The notes under the pieces were generated by a model that had not been told where the DNA came from, searched no databases, and saw only the letters and a program-made list of their open reading frames with translations. Shown one piece after another: positions 1 to 11,684 of a DNA stretch of 64,000 nt. A program made the translations under genes and the position numbers. Within the stretch, counting starts at the first letter, position 1, and each line of letters opens with the position of its first letter. The DNA comes from Prostheceraeus crozeri (taxonomy: Eukaryota > Platyhelminthes > Polycladida > Euryleptidae), in the NCBI GenBank assembly GCA_907163375.1, contig CAJQUW010001409.1, positions 124,001-188,000 on the forward strand, read 5' to 3'.

Positions 1-563
1 AATAATTCGTGGGGTGAGTGTTAAAACTTCAACATCTGTAGCATAAAATTTATTGGCATGTAAACGTGGCATTTGTCCTACAAAGTGCGGCTCTGAAACT
101 TTTAGCAAAAGCACAGGCTAAGGGTCAGTCAAATGTGAAAATGTTCCTTCTTAAAAAAATGTCTGATCTCTATACATTGAAGATTCGAATTGACATATGT
201 ATAAGTTTTTGCACCGACTATCGGTTAAAGTGCATTCATTTTGGATCGACAGAGCTCTTAACTCTACTAAACTGAACACTTCAATTACACGTACATGTAA
301 GCTATTTTCAAAATTAATTCAGGTGTCGAGGTTGGTAGGATTCTGCCTGTAGATTTGCAACCGAAAAGTAGGCATACCATTCGAAAGTTAATCTGATTTA
401 TGTTCCATATGCACCGGTCTGCAAGACATTTATTTAACAAACTTCTGACTTAAGACTTATGAGAAGAATATACACGTATGGTCAGTGTCAAATACATAGT
501 TATTTCAAATATAAAATTGGAAGGCGCTGCTTCTTTTGAGTTTGCATTTAGCAGAAATAGGCA
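1..563. other. Gene-free AT-rich stretch
   Basis: Only short chance reading frames are present. I see no domain, RNA gene or terminal repeat. Confidence 0.5.
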
Positions 564-793
564 TGTTTGAAAATCCGAAAATATGCTTAGAACTCGAATG
601 TTTTAGAATTAGAACTTTTATGTATATCAAAATATTAAAATCTCAAATTTTATTTCAAATACATGTATTTCACCTTATGAAGGCTTCGGTCGAAAATTTG
701 AGATTTTAATATTTTGATATACGTATACAAGTTCTAATTCTAAAACATTCGAGTTCTAAGCATGTTTTCGGATTTTCTTTCTTTTTCAAACAA
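564..793. repeat. Long inverted repeat (hairpin / MITE-like)
   Basis: Seen directly: about 83-bp arms at 569-651 and 693-777 are near-perfect reverse complements around a 41-bp spacer. The match continues outward to about 564 and 793 after a roughly 10-bp indel. The arms share GAACTCGAATGTTTTAGAA and its complement. No reading frame is present. It looks like a non-autonomous foldback element or recent inverted duplication. A target-site duplication is not evident. Confidence 0.7.
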
Positions 794-1843
794 TACTTTG
801 ACTCGATGACTTATATTTTGGAGAAATAGTCATGCCTTTAAGGGCCCTATTAGCTTTTCATAATGAAATAGGCAAGTGCATCATCAATTATACAGCAATT
901 ATATACAATAGTTTAAAATAAGCTCGAAAAACGCACATTCGGCCTATTTACAGTATGACACACATCTTGGGCAACACATCTGTCTTGACAGTCGTTGGGA
1001 TTCACCAGATCGTGAAAGATCGAAGTGATTCGAGAAGATCAAAATATGAATGAATGATCCTGACTGCCAGAAACACGATGTGGCCTACAGCACCATCACC
1101 ATTGTAGATAAGGTGAATAGGCATATACGTGTTTGCGTTGGCGCACATCAGCAGACCTTGCACCGGGGACTGTCACTCTACCACTTAGCGATATATAAAG
1201 ATGCGCATATCCTCGAGAAACATTTCCATCGGTTGTCAAGATCCTGCCTATGTTTGAAAATGACCGCATCACATCCAATACAATAGCTTCAGACACAAGT
1301 AATTTTAATATCGTCGACTGGTATCCACTGAAATAGTACTACAATTCAATCCAGTAGATCAAGGTCATGTGCAAACAAGAAACTTGATCAGAAATCTCCC
1401 CGTCGACGCTATCACCTGAACTGATAAGCTACTCGGCGAAGGTGAATAGCAAAACGATGTACATGCAAGTACAAAGGACCATCAACAAAAAAGTCAAAGA
1501 TCAATCGAATTTCAATGAAGCGTAGACCAGTTGCCCTAATTTAGTGAAATATTATGTGACTCAAGGCAGTACGGAGAATGGGCAAAAGAAGACGCATTGT
1601 CTATAGACATATAATTCTAAGTAGGCCTCCTACTACTTCTAAGGCTTGCATGTATTTGCTGATGAGCTAATTAGCTACAGTTATTATATTGATGATCTTT
1701 TTTGGTTGATGCAACGATTGCATTTCATGACAGCAACACTAGAACTGAAATTAAAGACGCTACATGTGTAGACCAGGGTTGACCGGTAAAACCGGTAGAA
1801 ACATAATGAAAACCAGTCTTTGCCACCCTTAATGAATAAAATC
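794..1843. other. Gene-free stretch
   Basis: Short overlapping frames near 1050-1296 occur on both strands, but none resembles a known protein. Nothing else is recognised. Confidence 0.4.
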
Positions 1844-2480
1844 GGGTACTTATGGGTTATCTCCCCCCACGTTTTCAAATTTGTCTAAAATCTGCAAAAA
1901 TGAGTCAATCGTCACAAAACTTCAGAGACACGTATTTGAGTGTATTTTCTCCTCACATGCAAAAATTCATGCAAATCGGATAAGTGTTTTTTGATTTAGA
2001 AACGACAACGTGACGTGTAGCGATGTCAGCAGCATTATCTGCCTTCGCCTGACCTCATCGTCTCAACAGACAGCAGTAGGTCAACAGAGTAATCTCCCGA
2101 CAACTCATGAAGTGATGATGACGAGGCCACACTCCTTACACTAACATTTTTAACTTAAGAAAAGCGTGGCAAGACAGTGGTCGTGGGAAGATTTTAAATG
2201 GCAGTGGATGAGACGAAGAGGGAGAGAGAAAAATGCACACACGAAAAAACAGTAATGCGTCGAACAGACGAAGTCAGATCAAGCTGTTGACATCGGTACA
2301 CTTCACGTCATCGCCTCTAATGCATAAACTACTCGTACTTGTCGGATCGGCATACATTTTTGTATGTGGGTAGAAAGTATGCTAAAGTACGTTTACTTGA
2401 AGTTTGATGACGATTGACTCATTTTTGCAGATTTTAGACAAATTTGAAAACGTGGGGGGGGAGATAACCCATAAGTACCC
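1844..2480. mobile_element. Non-autonomous TIR element, about 640 bp
   Basis: Terminal inverted repeats of about 78 bp (1844-1921 and 2403-2480) start GGGTACTTATGGGTTATC and differ mainly by the length of a C/G run and a few substitutions. The interior of about 480 bp has no coding potential. A clean target-site duplication is not visible (flanks AAATC and AAAAT), so the superfamily is open. Most likely a MITE or internally deleted DNA transposon. Confidence 0.6.
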
Positions 2481-3201
2481 AAAATTGTATCGCAATAAAT
2501 CAAAGCAATCCTTGAGGCAACAGCGGTTACTCTGCGCATTCAAAACAAGTCTGAAAATTGTTATGAGTAGATATTTGGAGCTAAATCTGGAGCTACTCAT
2601 AACAACTTTTTCTATTCAAAATAACATATCTGTCAACCAATTTCAAGAATACTTGACAAAATCACCGTATGAAAATAAATGTCTTGAACTCTGCATACAT
2701 TTATTATGTCGACTTTGATGCACAGGGTTGTTTTGACACGAGTGGTTAATTATAACGATTCAGTCAATGTGCTGAATGCTACTTTCGTTCAATTACCCTA
2801 ATCTACACTTACTTTTAACGACGAATCAGCTGACATTGTTGGAAAGACAATGGCTAACGAGACTGGCAGGTTTGATGGTAGGTATTAACTCTCGTAATTC
2901 TCCTGTTTATGGATTCCTGCCGATGGAGCAACGCCATATTATCACGCAATCTAATAAATCAATGCGGAGTTGTTCGGTGCTTACTAAAGCACGCAGTTAG
3001 AAATAATTGCTTGGCTTTCACATGAAAATTTCCATAGAATCAGTGAATGCAACATTATGACACTTAAAATAGGCTACAATGGTATGATATAAATTTGTAT
3101 TTGCGGCAAATTAGAAGCGCATGGTTGCAAGCAGGAAATGCTAGACATGTCGAGGAAAGGTTAAGTACGCCTATCATAACAAATGAATATTTTATGAGAT
3201 C
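2481..3201. other. Gene-free stretch with a small hairpin
   Basis: An 11-bp-arm palindrome (GTTATGAGTAG / CTACTCATAAC) lies near 2559-2605. The short open frames here have no recognisable product. Confidence 0.4.
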
Positions 3202-3333
3202 GTCATAACTTTCCAAGGGCATGCGCAAAACAGATAGCCCCTAAGGTGATACCGGTATTTAAAATTGAGTAAAGTAAAAAAAAGATCACGTTAACGACCA
3301 TCTGTCTTGCGGATTTCCTTGGAAAGTTATGAC
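3202..3333. repeat. Imperfect 49-bp-arm hairpin
   Basis: Arms 3202-3250 and 3285-3333 pair at about 40 of 49 positions around a 34-bp loop; the outer 17 positions match perfectly (GTCATAACTTTCCAAGG). It could be a short MITE. The bulged stem also has the general shape of a small-RNA precursor, but no expression evidence is available. Confidence 0.5.
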
Positions 3334-4524
3334 AATTAATGATGATTCGGTATTTCAAACAATTTTATGTGATGACTGTTCTAACTGAATCTGCTCTTAT
3401 CCGGGAATTCATTGTCGGGTTGGAACGAAATTTCGCACATATAAATTATTGATCAAACATAATCCGAGGAACTGTGGTGGAGATATCTACTGTTTTGAAA
3501 ATAGATTCATCGCAACTGAATGATTGGATAACGAGCGATTAAATTTGAAGATATTAGGCTTACCAATTAATTCCAATTATTCAACTGTGTTAAGAACTAA
3601 TGTCGCACGCGAATTCTTGAATACTGTCTGTGCATCTATTAAAATGAACACTGGGTCAGACCCAGTGAATTGTCATATGCATATATGATCAACTTTTGCA
3701 AACACAGACGAAAAATTTACTTATACATCTAGGCCTATTGGTAATGACATATCCTGACCACGGACGTCCCTGACTCCCTGATGGAATGTTGATGGCTTGC
3801 ATTTTTGAAAACTTAAAAGTGGAGTTTCGGAGAGCATGTTCTAAATTTTATATTGATGCACTAACAGAGAATTCGATTTAATTGTAGATCCTACTACCAC
3901 AATAGGTCATGTCAACGTGTCTACGTAGCTGGCAGGTGTGAACTTATCCAAACTTCTTGAAAATTTCTTTTTAGCAATTGAATTTACACAAATCAGTTTT
4001 AAATGTAATTACAAAATAGGTTGTTTGTCACAATTTTTGATGTTGGTCTAGCCTGATGGGTACAAAAATTTGAATTGAAGTCACAGACTTAAGTCACCTC
4101 GCATTGACGAGTAGCTATGTTGATTTGATAACTCATGAAATAGCTCATAAATAGACCATTGTTCTCAGAAAAAGTCTATTTTTAGTTCATTCAATCAATA
4201 CCAACAAATAAAAATAGTGGATCATGCTAGCTTCTTTAAGGTAGGTGTCGATAGTCTATTTGCATTTAACAAAATTTCCGCTGATATAACTGCCCAAGGT
4301 ATGTCGGACTGTTAGATATCTGTGCTAGCTAGAGCGCACATGAAATATATCCAACATGTATAATCGTAGCCTATCTGTAGCATTAATTCAAAGCATATGA
4401 ATGTGTCAATCAATGTTTTATGCTATGCAACTCTGTTTGATGACTCATCAGAATGAAAATTTTCAATATTTAATATCAAAAAAACTGGTAAAGCAATGCT
4501 TGCGGGTGTTTAATAGCGTGAGGC
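3334..4524. other. Gene-free stretch
   Basis: A 9-bp-arm palindrome (CACTGGGTC-A-GACCCAGTG) lies near 3650. No coding or RNA feature is supported. Confidence 0.4.
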
Positions 4525-4640
4525 ATCATCAGCAGGCCTAGTTCATAACATCGACACAACTCCTTATTTAAAGATGCAGCCATGCCCGGGTAAATTTGAG
4601 ATTTGTAATTAGTAAGTAAGTGAAATTTCGACGGGCTACA
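4525..4640. repeat. Fragment of the GAAATTTCGACGGGC foldback family
   Basis: This carries the family landmarks in the usual order: ATCATCAGCAGGCCTAG, ATCGACACAACTCC, GCAGCCATGCCCGGG, ATTTGAGATTTG and GAAATTTCGACGGGC. It is one arm only. The full two-arm copy is at 10133-10927. It is followed by an unusually GC-rich patch (about 4668-4740). Confidence 0.6.
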
Positions 4641-4751
4641 AAACATGTCGCTCGCTTTGCTGGAACATCGGGCTTTCCCTGCGGCCGCGGGTTATAGCTG
4701 CGGGGCGGCTTTTAGAGTGCAGGCCTCGGGGCGGAGCTAACCCTAGCCCAT

Positions 4752-4923
4752 AGGATAAGCCAGAAGTCTCAAATGGAATTATAAGCCATTGTTTCCAGTG
4801 ACAATTAGCATGTAGAATAAGTCATAAGCCGATTTTGACTACGTTGGCATGCACAGAAAAGTCATGAGCAGTGGGATGACTTATGATAGATCGTGACATT
4901 AAGTGTGCAAGATGGCTTATCCT
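4752..4923. repeat. Possible short TIR element
   Basis: AGGATAAGCCA at 4752-4762 is matched by its reverse complement TGGCTTATCCT at 4913-4923. The interior holds further copies of a GACTTATGA/TCATAAGTC-like word. It is short and unproven, possibly a small MITE. Confidence 0.25.
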
Positions 4924-5158
4924 GTGTGCCTTCGGATTCAGAGAATCAAGTGAATGCCAGCGATGGAAATTCCAAAATAAAGAGTACCGCATATGAAATT
5001 ACATTCACATTAATTAATGTGAACTTATAGACAATTTAAGTCATCAGACTGCAGATGTATGCTAGCCTATATTATCTTTTTACTATGGCCCTCGCAGTCA
5101 GAGGAAATGTAGCTGATGAAATTGTCAAATGTGGAAGTAAATACAGCAGGAGCGACTT

Positions 5159-5640
5159 TTAGGTGCCCACATACGCCACTCCTACTATCAAACTGTGGCA
5201 GTCGAAGTCAGAAATGTACTTATCACTCATGAAAATCTGGTATTGATTACCTGCGCCAATGCCGCTCATGAAAAAACATTCTCCAGACGAAAATTTTGCG
5301 AGGAAAGCGAATGCAATAGCGAACCGTTCAAGTGCGATAGCAGATCGCTCACAGGATAATCCTCCAAGTATTCGCGACATCTCTTCAGCAAGCGAAGCGA
5401 GTCTTTTCGCTTCACACAAGCTGAAAGAATGTAGACCTAATCTTTTAAATGCAAAGTCAACATCGTCAATCCTTTTGTCGAATGCTTGTCAATGTTTTTG
5501 CTGCAACATTGACCAGGAAACAAGCAATGATTCTTTCGAATCAAATGTGCTAGCTACCTCTGCTCCTGTTCTTCTTTTCAAATCGTTGGCTTCTTCCGTC
5601 CCTTTTCTTGTTCATTTCGTCTTCATTAAGTCACAGGACA
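5159..5640 (-). pseudogene. Possible decayed reading frame, unknown protein
   Basis: On the minus strand one frame runs for about 160 codons with a single interior stop and reads like helical protein (for example LASLAEEMSRILGGLSCER). The complementary plus strand is also open for 150 codons (5259-5711), so which strand was ever coding is uncertain. I recognise no family and propose no function. It could be a remnant of a mobile-element gene, a host exon, or chance. Confidence 0.18.
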
Positions 5641-5711
5641 AAGTCACGCACTATAATTTGTCATTTTCGACACTTTTTGGTCTTGTCTATAATCGCATTT
5701 TGCACGTTTAA

Positions 5712-8700
5712 TTACTAGTCATGAGCTGGATTCTCTATTCGTATGTTTACTGTAAGCATTAAGCTACTATTTTCAATGGTGAAGAATACTTGCAACTTAT
5801 CATCCTTTCATATCTTCAAGACGGATAGAGGCTTGCTTTGTCATTCAGAGTAGCTCACTTTCGCTGTTATTGTGCTAATAGAAAAGCATAGATGCCTCAC
5901 ATCATTTCAATATTCTAGAAAAAACATTTTTGCAATTTTGTTTTTGCTGATCACCTGCTAAAAAATTCATTCGAAGGTTTGAAGAGAAAACATGCTGGAC
6001 AAAATCCGCAAAAAGTAGACCTCGCGTCTTACATTAAAGCATCGCTATTGGTCCAAGATGCTTCAGAAAAAAATCACATGAAAGAAACATCAGATCAGGT
6101 GTGAATATGGATGGATAGTGAAATTCTTCGATAGTAAAATTCCAAGGTCTGTGTGGATGCCATGCGGTTCAAAGAGCTTTTACTGAATATTTGAATTGTC
6201 AACTTTACATAGGCCATAATCATGGCTTTGTAGGCCTACTATCTAAAATGCGAGGATCCGGAGAGAAGATAGAAGTTCGCCATGTGATTCCGCGAAGGAC
6301 TCCGAAGATTACAGCTCTTGATCGTCTTTGTGAGCCGATGAAACGCATTAATTGTCGACGGAGCCGTTACCCATTACCCTGAATGAAACCAATTTTATGG
6401 TTAGATTATTCGGATGGAACACGTAACATTGCTAGAATATATATGCGTGTAATCAATAAATTGTTACTCATTTTTTGTAATCACTTGCTATTCGCTGAAA
6501 CATCCAAATTAATTTCCCATAGAATGATAACATGGACATATGAGAGAAAGAACGATTGGTTTGTTGTAGAGATTGATAATTATATTTTACTTTCGCTAAT
6601 ATTCATTTAACCCTCAGACAACCAAAACCTCTCAAACGTCGCGTCACCGTATGTTATTTCAAAGTCACTAAAATTACAGCTTAACAAGGCATAAAATGTC
6701 ATCAGTTTCAGTCATGAGGACTAGTATGACACAAGGTATTCACTATTTATTGAATCACAATCGCTTAAAGCACAAAAAATCACACCCATTACAGTGGTGA
6801 TACATTTCTCGTACAAAAAAGGTGATATTGTTGCTATCACGTGTCACTTCTGTGATATTCTCAGATATCTTACATCAAATGTAAGATGTCACTTAATTGC
6901 CATATCATCGACTATTAAGTTACAGAATGTACAGAATCCATTTGTTTCGATATAATGTGCTTGTGAAAAAGTTGTAACCTAAAACATCGTAACATAATAG
7001 CCGTTGGACACAAATAATTCATAATGAACACTCACAAACAAGCATTATTGGTAGACGCTCAGAATCTCTCATGACTATCTAAGGGCAATAAGCATTTATA
7101 TACATCAAAAAGTTTGTCCATTAACGTGCAAACACATGATCATAATTTGCATTTATTTTAATTGGCACATGTTTTTGTCCTACAGCTATATACAATGTTG
7201 TTAACATAAAAAAAACAGACCGAGATTTTTATTGAAACAATTATTCAAAACAAATATCCTTCATGTTATGAAACATCATCTGTTCATGGACGAATAAAAC
7301 GATTCATAAATGGTATCCGCTGAATCATTGCCATGATGATATTTCCTGGCCGCCGCTGATGTTTTTCAATCATTCTCACAATCGTCATTTTTACCTGAAA
7401 AAAGCAATAAATTACAGATCAGAATATTTTGACCTAATTCTTAACGATAAGCACATAGCAATCATAGAATGCCAGAGAAAACTAGCGCATTATTTAATCT
7501 CATTGAGCAGCCTGATTTACATCAAGATTTATTTCACAAAAATATTGCTGCTTGAGAATAACAACGAATTGCGGAATATACCAATTGTTTGACCAGCTTT
7601 CATGCAAACAGGCAAGTAAGTATAATGCTTTATGTAAATAGAATGAATCAATATTTTACAAATATATTTAATACGTAGCTAATAATTAGCAATAGTTTCA
7701 TCGTAAGCCAAAAATGAGAATAGGCCCTTATGAATCATAAACATATGCGAGTTCATGTCTAGGGATTGCTAGAAAACTTGCATTACCAAGAACACAACAG
7801 CACTGATTGACATGTAGGCAGTTTCAACCAGAACGATCGGCATTTATGATCGACATAATCAATAAGCCGGAGGATCGTGATCAACTGGCAAAATGTTAAG
7901 GTGGCGCCACCGGCTATTGGATGAAGCGTGCCATAGACAAAAGAGGAATGCCAGCGATGAATGGATGTGATTTGCCCTTACGATTAGTATGTAAAACTTT
8001 GCTTTGATGTTACACTGTTTTGACATGGCGATGTGTACCTGTGAAGGCACGAAAATTCACCTTGTACTTTCATGCTATTTTGTAAGACTTCTGACTGGAG
8101 TCGAAGAACTTTTTTAACTTTTTCATATATCAGAATTATGATGCAAAGTAAGTACACCTTCAAAACCAGTTGATATCCGCTGACATCAACTTCATATTTA
8201 ATTTGCAGTCATACCCAGAGAACATTTTGAGATAAGCAATTAAATGAATTTATTAATATTAATTTATCAATATTAAGTGAATTTTCCTGGGTTACCGCTA
8301 TATATTAAATAGTACTTTTTACGGATTATTGACCGATGCCAAGAATAACTGTTAGTCTACCTAGTAACCATTAGAGGTATCATTTACATAAAACAACACC
8401 CGAGTAAAGTTCGCTTTATATGCAAGCTGTGCATCTGATCTTACATGTGAGTGGTAGTGATTTAAAATACTATAATTTCTACTTATCAAAGTCTTTATAA
8501 ACGAGCTTAAGCGGAAATCCTCTAAGTGCACATAACTGCAATCACAAAACAGCTGGTAACATCAGTTGTGATTCCACAGTGGGAAATACTATCTGTATAA
8601 CCAAGCAGAGGTACTGTAGTCACATAATACGGATAAGAAAGTGGTTGAATAAATTGTTCAAGATGTGGGATTTCAGTAAATTGATGATCACACACGGCAT

Positions 8701-10019
8701 TTAAATCATAAAGAATGTGGGATTTTAGGAATCAATTAATTCTTCGAGAAATCATTTAAACGCTAATAGAAATGGCACATGGAATTTCATCTAGATAATG
8801 ATTAGAAGTTTAATCACAAACAACGAACACCTAGACAACGAAGCCGTGTTTGGAGATTAATATTTCACTATCGCAAATGAACTGAAATTTTCAGCACATG
8901 AACTACTTCGCTGGTTCCTCCTTCATCTTGCCGCATCTCGGTGGTGATTTCCTCAACCTCTGTCAAACTCCTCCTCTGAAAATGACTTTTCCCTTGAGCT
9001 TGTGTCACCTGAACTGCACTCTAATCTTAGTTGACTAACTAGACAACATGATAAGTTTTGTCGATGACACTTTCCCCAATCCTCAACAATCGCTTGTCGT
9101 CTCTGGATGGCCATTTATATCGAAACTATCTTCTGAGACCCCACAGAATATAGATCAATTAACTATTTGAACCATTATCACGTTGCTTCATTCAAATAAC
9201 TGATCCTTGACTCATTTGATTACATAATTTTTTTCTAATCTATGCCCAGACAGACTGGCACTCTGCGATCTTTGATTTTCATGTGATTACCAATATAATA
9301 GCTATGTAAATATTTGTTTCATAAGTTTTCGATTGACTAATAGATTGCGAGTATAGTCATGTATGTGTACATTGAATACTGATGAGCGACAGTTAGATGC
9401 CGATTGCTGCAATACTTTGGTGAGAAGTATCAACATGACTGATAACCACCTGCGAAGTAATTCAGGTATATTTCGCGCTTTGAAAAAGTTTCTTTAATTT
9501 ACACGAAGTTTAACTTAACTGCGCGCACTTCATATCTTCACTAAGTTTCTCTTTAATCCACACCCTAAATTGCGATGTTAGTGAAATTTGTTTGCATTTG
9601 AGCATTATGAACTCAATAACCTATCATGCCTTTGTATCATGCACGCAATGAGTATATTAACTAATTTGACTAATATCTAAAATATCTCACTCCTTTGAAA
9701 ACATGCACATGGGAGAAACAATGTTTTCGCTTCTTTTCCCAAGAATTTTAAACAATTATTCCACATAATGATTAGCTTATTTAAGTAGTCAATCAACTAA
9801 TGTCAGCATATAAGAAAAAATCCATTGACTGTTTTTACTGACAGGGAACGACGAAAAAAATTGCAACTGTTCAATGTCATCAATTAGTAAATTGCAATTA
9901 TTCCTTGACACCAATCAACTTTTGATGACCTCTGGTCTCTGGAAAAGCATTCAACGAATTTCTGAGCGAAAAAATTAGAAGAATGAGTCACACGAATGCA
10001 GAATGATTCAGCTCAGCCA
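5712..10019. other. Long gene-free AT-rich stretch
   Basis: I see only short unsupported frames, A/T runs and no terminal repeats or RNA signatures. Unrecognised introns, regulatory DNA or very old repeats cannot be excluded. Confidence 0.4.
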
Positions 10020-10132
10020 TGCTCAGAATAATTCCCTGCATGTCGATATTTGAGATATGCATTTAGTAAGTTAGTAAAATTTCGACGGGCATTCATTAAA
10101 TATCACTTATTATTCACTAAATATCACATATC
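10020..10132. repeat. Partial copy of the foldback family, abutting the full copy
   Basis: It contains the AAATTTCGACGGGCATTCATTAAATATCAC segment of the family (landmark GTAAAATTTCGACGGGC) in the same orientation as the left arm next to it. The terminal TATTCACTAAATATCAC word is repeated. It ends where the complete foldback begins. Confidence 0.55.
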
Positions 10133-10927
10133 AAGGTTACTGAGACTGCCAATTATGTCATCGGCAGTAGTAGCCGATATAGGAAACAGATATCGACCTC
10201 AAAGTAGATAGAATTATTAAATACTCAGTCGCATCAGTTGAAAAATGGGAACAGGCCTGAACAGCTGCCATTTCATCCAAAATCAGGAATCATCAGCAGG
10301 TCTAGCTCTCATCTCACAACATCGACACAACTCCCTATGTAAAGTTGCATCCATGCCAGGGCAAATTTGAAATTTGCAACTAGCAAGTTATTAGTTATTA
10401 AAATTTCGACGGGCATTCATTAAATATCACTTGAAACACATTACTGGCTGATCGCCTAAGCGCGCCTGCAAAAATTAATTGCGGCTGCTTTTTCAAACAC
10501 AATGTAAGGAGAATAATCAGATATTGGATGCAACTCTATTTAATTATTGTATTTACATTGTATTTGCAAAAAGCAGCATTTGTTAATTATTGCAGGCACA
10601 CTAACTTAAGTCGATTTGCCAGTAGTGTGTTTCAAGTGATATTTAATGAATGCCCGTCGAAATTTTAATAACTTGCTAGTTGCAAATTTCAAATTTGCCC
10701 TGGCATGGATGCAACTTTACATAGGGAGTTGTGTCGATGTTGTGAGATGAGAGCTAGACCTGCTGATGATTCCTGATTTTGGATGAAATGGCAGCTGTTC
10801 AGGACTGTTCCCATTTTTCAACTGATGCGACTGAGTGTTTAATAATTCTATCTACTTTGAGGTCGATATCTGTTTCCTATATCGGCTACTACTGCCGATG
10901 ATATAATGGGCAGTCTCAGTAACCTTT
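10133..10927. repeat. Complete foldback element with two 375-bp arms
   Basis: The arms 10133-10507 and 10553-10927 are equal in length and near-identical inverted copies around a 45-bp spacer. Outer ends read AAGGTTACTGAGACTGCC and its complement. Each arm contains the GAAATTTTAATA/CGACGGGC landmark. There is no coding capacity. Symmetry and low divergence suggest a relatively recent inverted duplication or foldback transposition. Related partial copies lie at 4525, 10020 and 30800. No clear target-site duplication is seen. Confidence 0.8.
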
Positions 10928-11363
10928 GCGGATCATGTGGATCCATCTAACCTCCGAATGTTGCTGGCGGGGTAAGATGGATTTGAGTTTTTATCTGCCA
11001 ACACTGTCACTTACTGCAATGGAGTCACATGTGCATTTTTGAATAACCGTCTTACACGGAAAATGTCAGTTATTAACCAGAACATGAAGTTGGTCTTAAT
11101 TAAATTTAAAGGCCAAGCTTTTTAGAAATGCTTTTAACACTTTTTGTTTTAAATATTCTTTTATTATGCAATTTATCATCGCTTCTTTTCAATTGAACAA
11201 CCTACCATGCGTCGGCAGCCTCGAAATGCCCTTTGATTTGCAAATTTTCACACTACAATATGCTCATCAGCACGGCCTTAATGCATTCTTGATACTAAAT
11301 AATCGATCTAACCGAAGTTTAGAAGGCCTCAGAACGTGTCCGTCCAGAGAACCACACTTAGTC
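10928..11363. other. Gene-free spacer
   Basis: A short open frame (11166-11435) runs into the next element and is not a recognisable protein. Confidence 0.4.
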
Positions 11364-11684
11364 CTATACCAGACCTGCCAACATTCACATTTGCAAAATC
11401 GGGACATGGTCACTATCATCAGGTATGCAAACTAACCCATATCTATTTAAAAAATCTACATTATTTTATTGAACATAAATACACTAAAACACGACGTACT
11501 ATTTGAGACATTAGAATCATGACATAATATACGCGGGTTGATCGGAAAGTTCCCGATAGATATCTTTCTTCATAGATATCTATTCAGTATGCTTGAAGTG
11601 TAGGAAAATCAATTTCGTGATTTGATGTCATCTTCACGTTGACAGCAAGGTAGTGTAATAAAGTTATCATTTACAACCTCGGCG

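Noticed and set aside
1050-1296. Overlapping frames on both strands as a gene
   Set aside because: Neither resembles a known protein; each under 80 codons.
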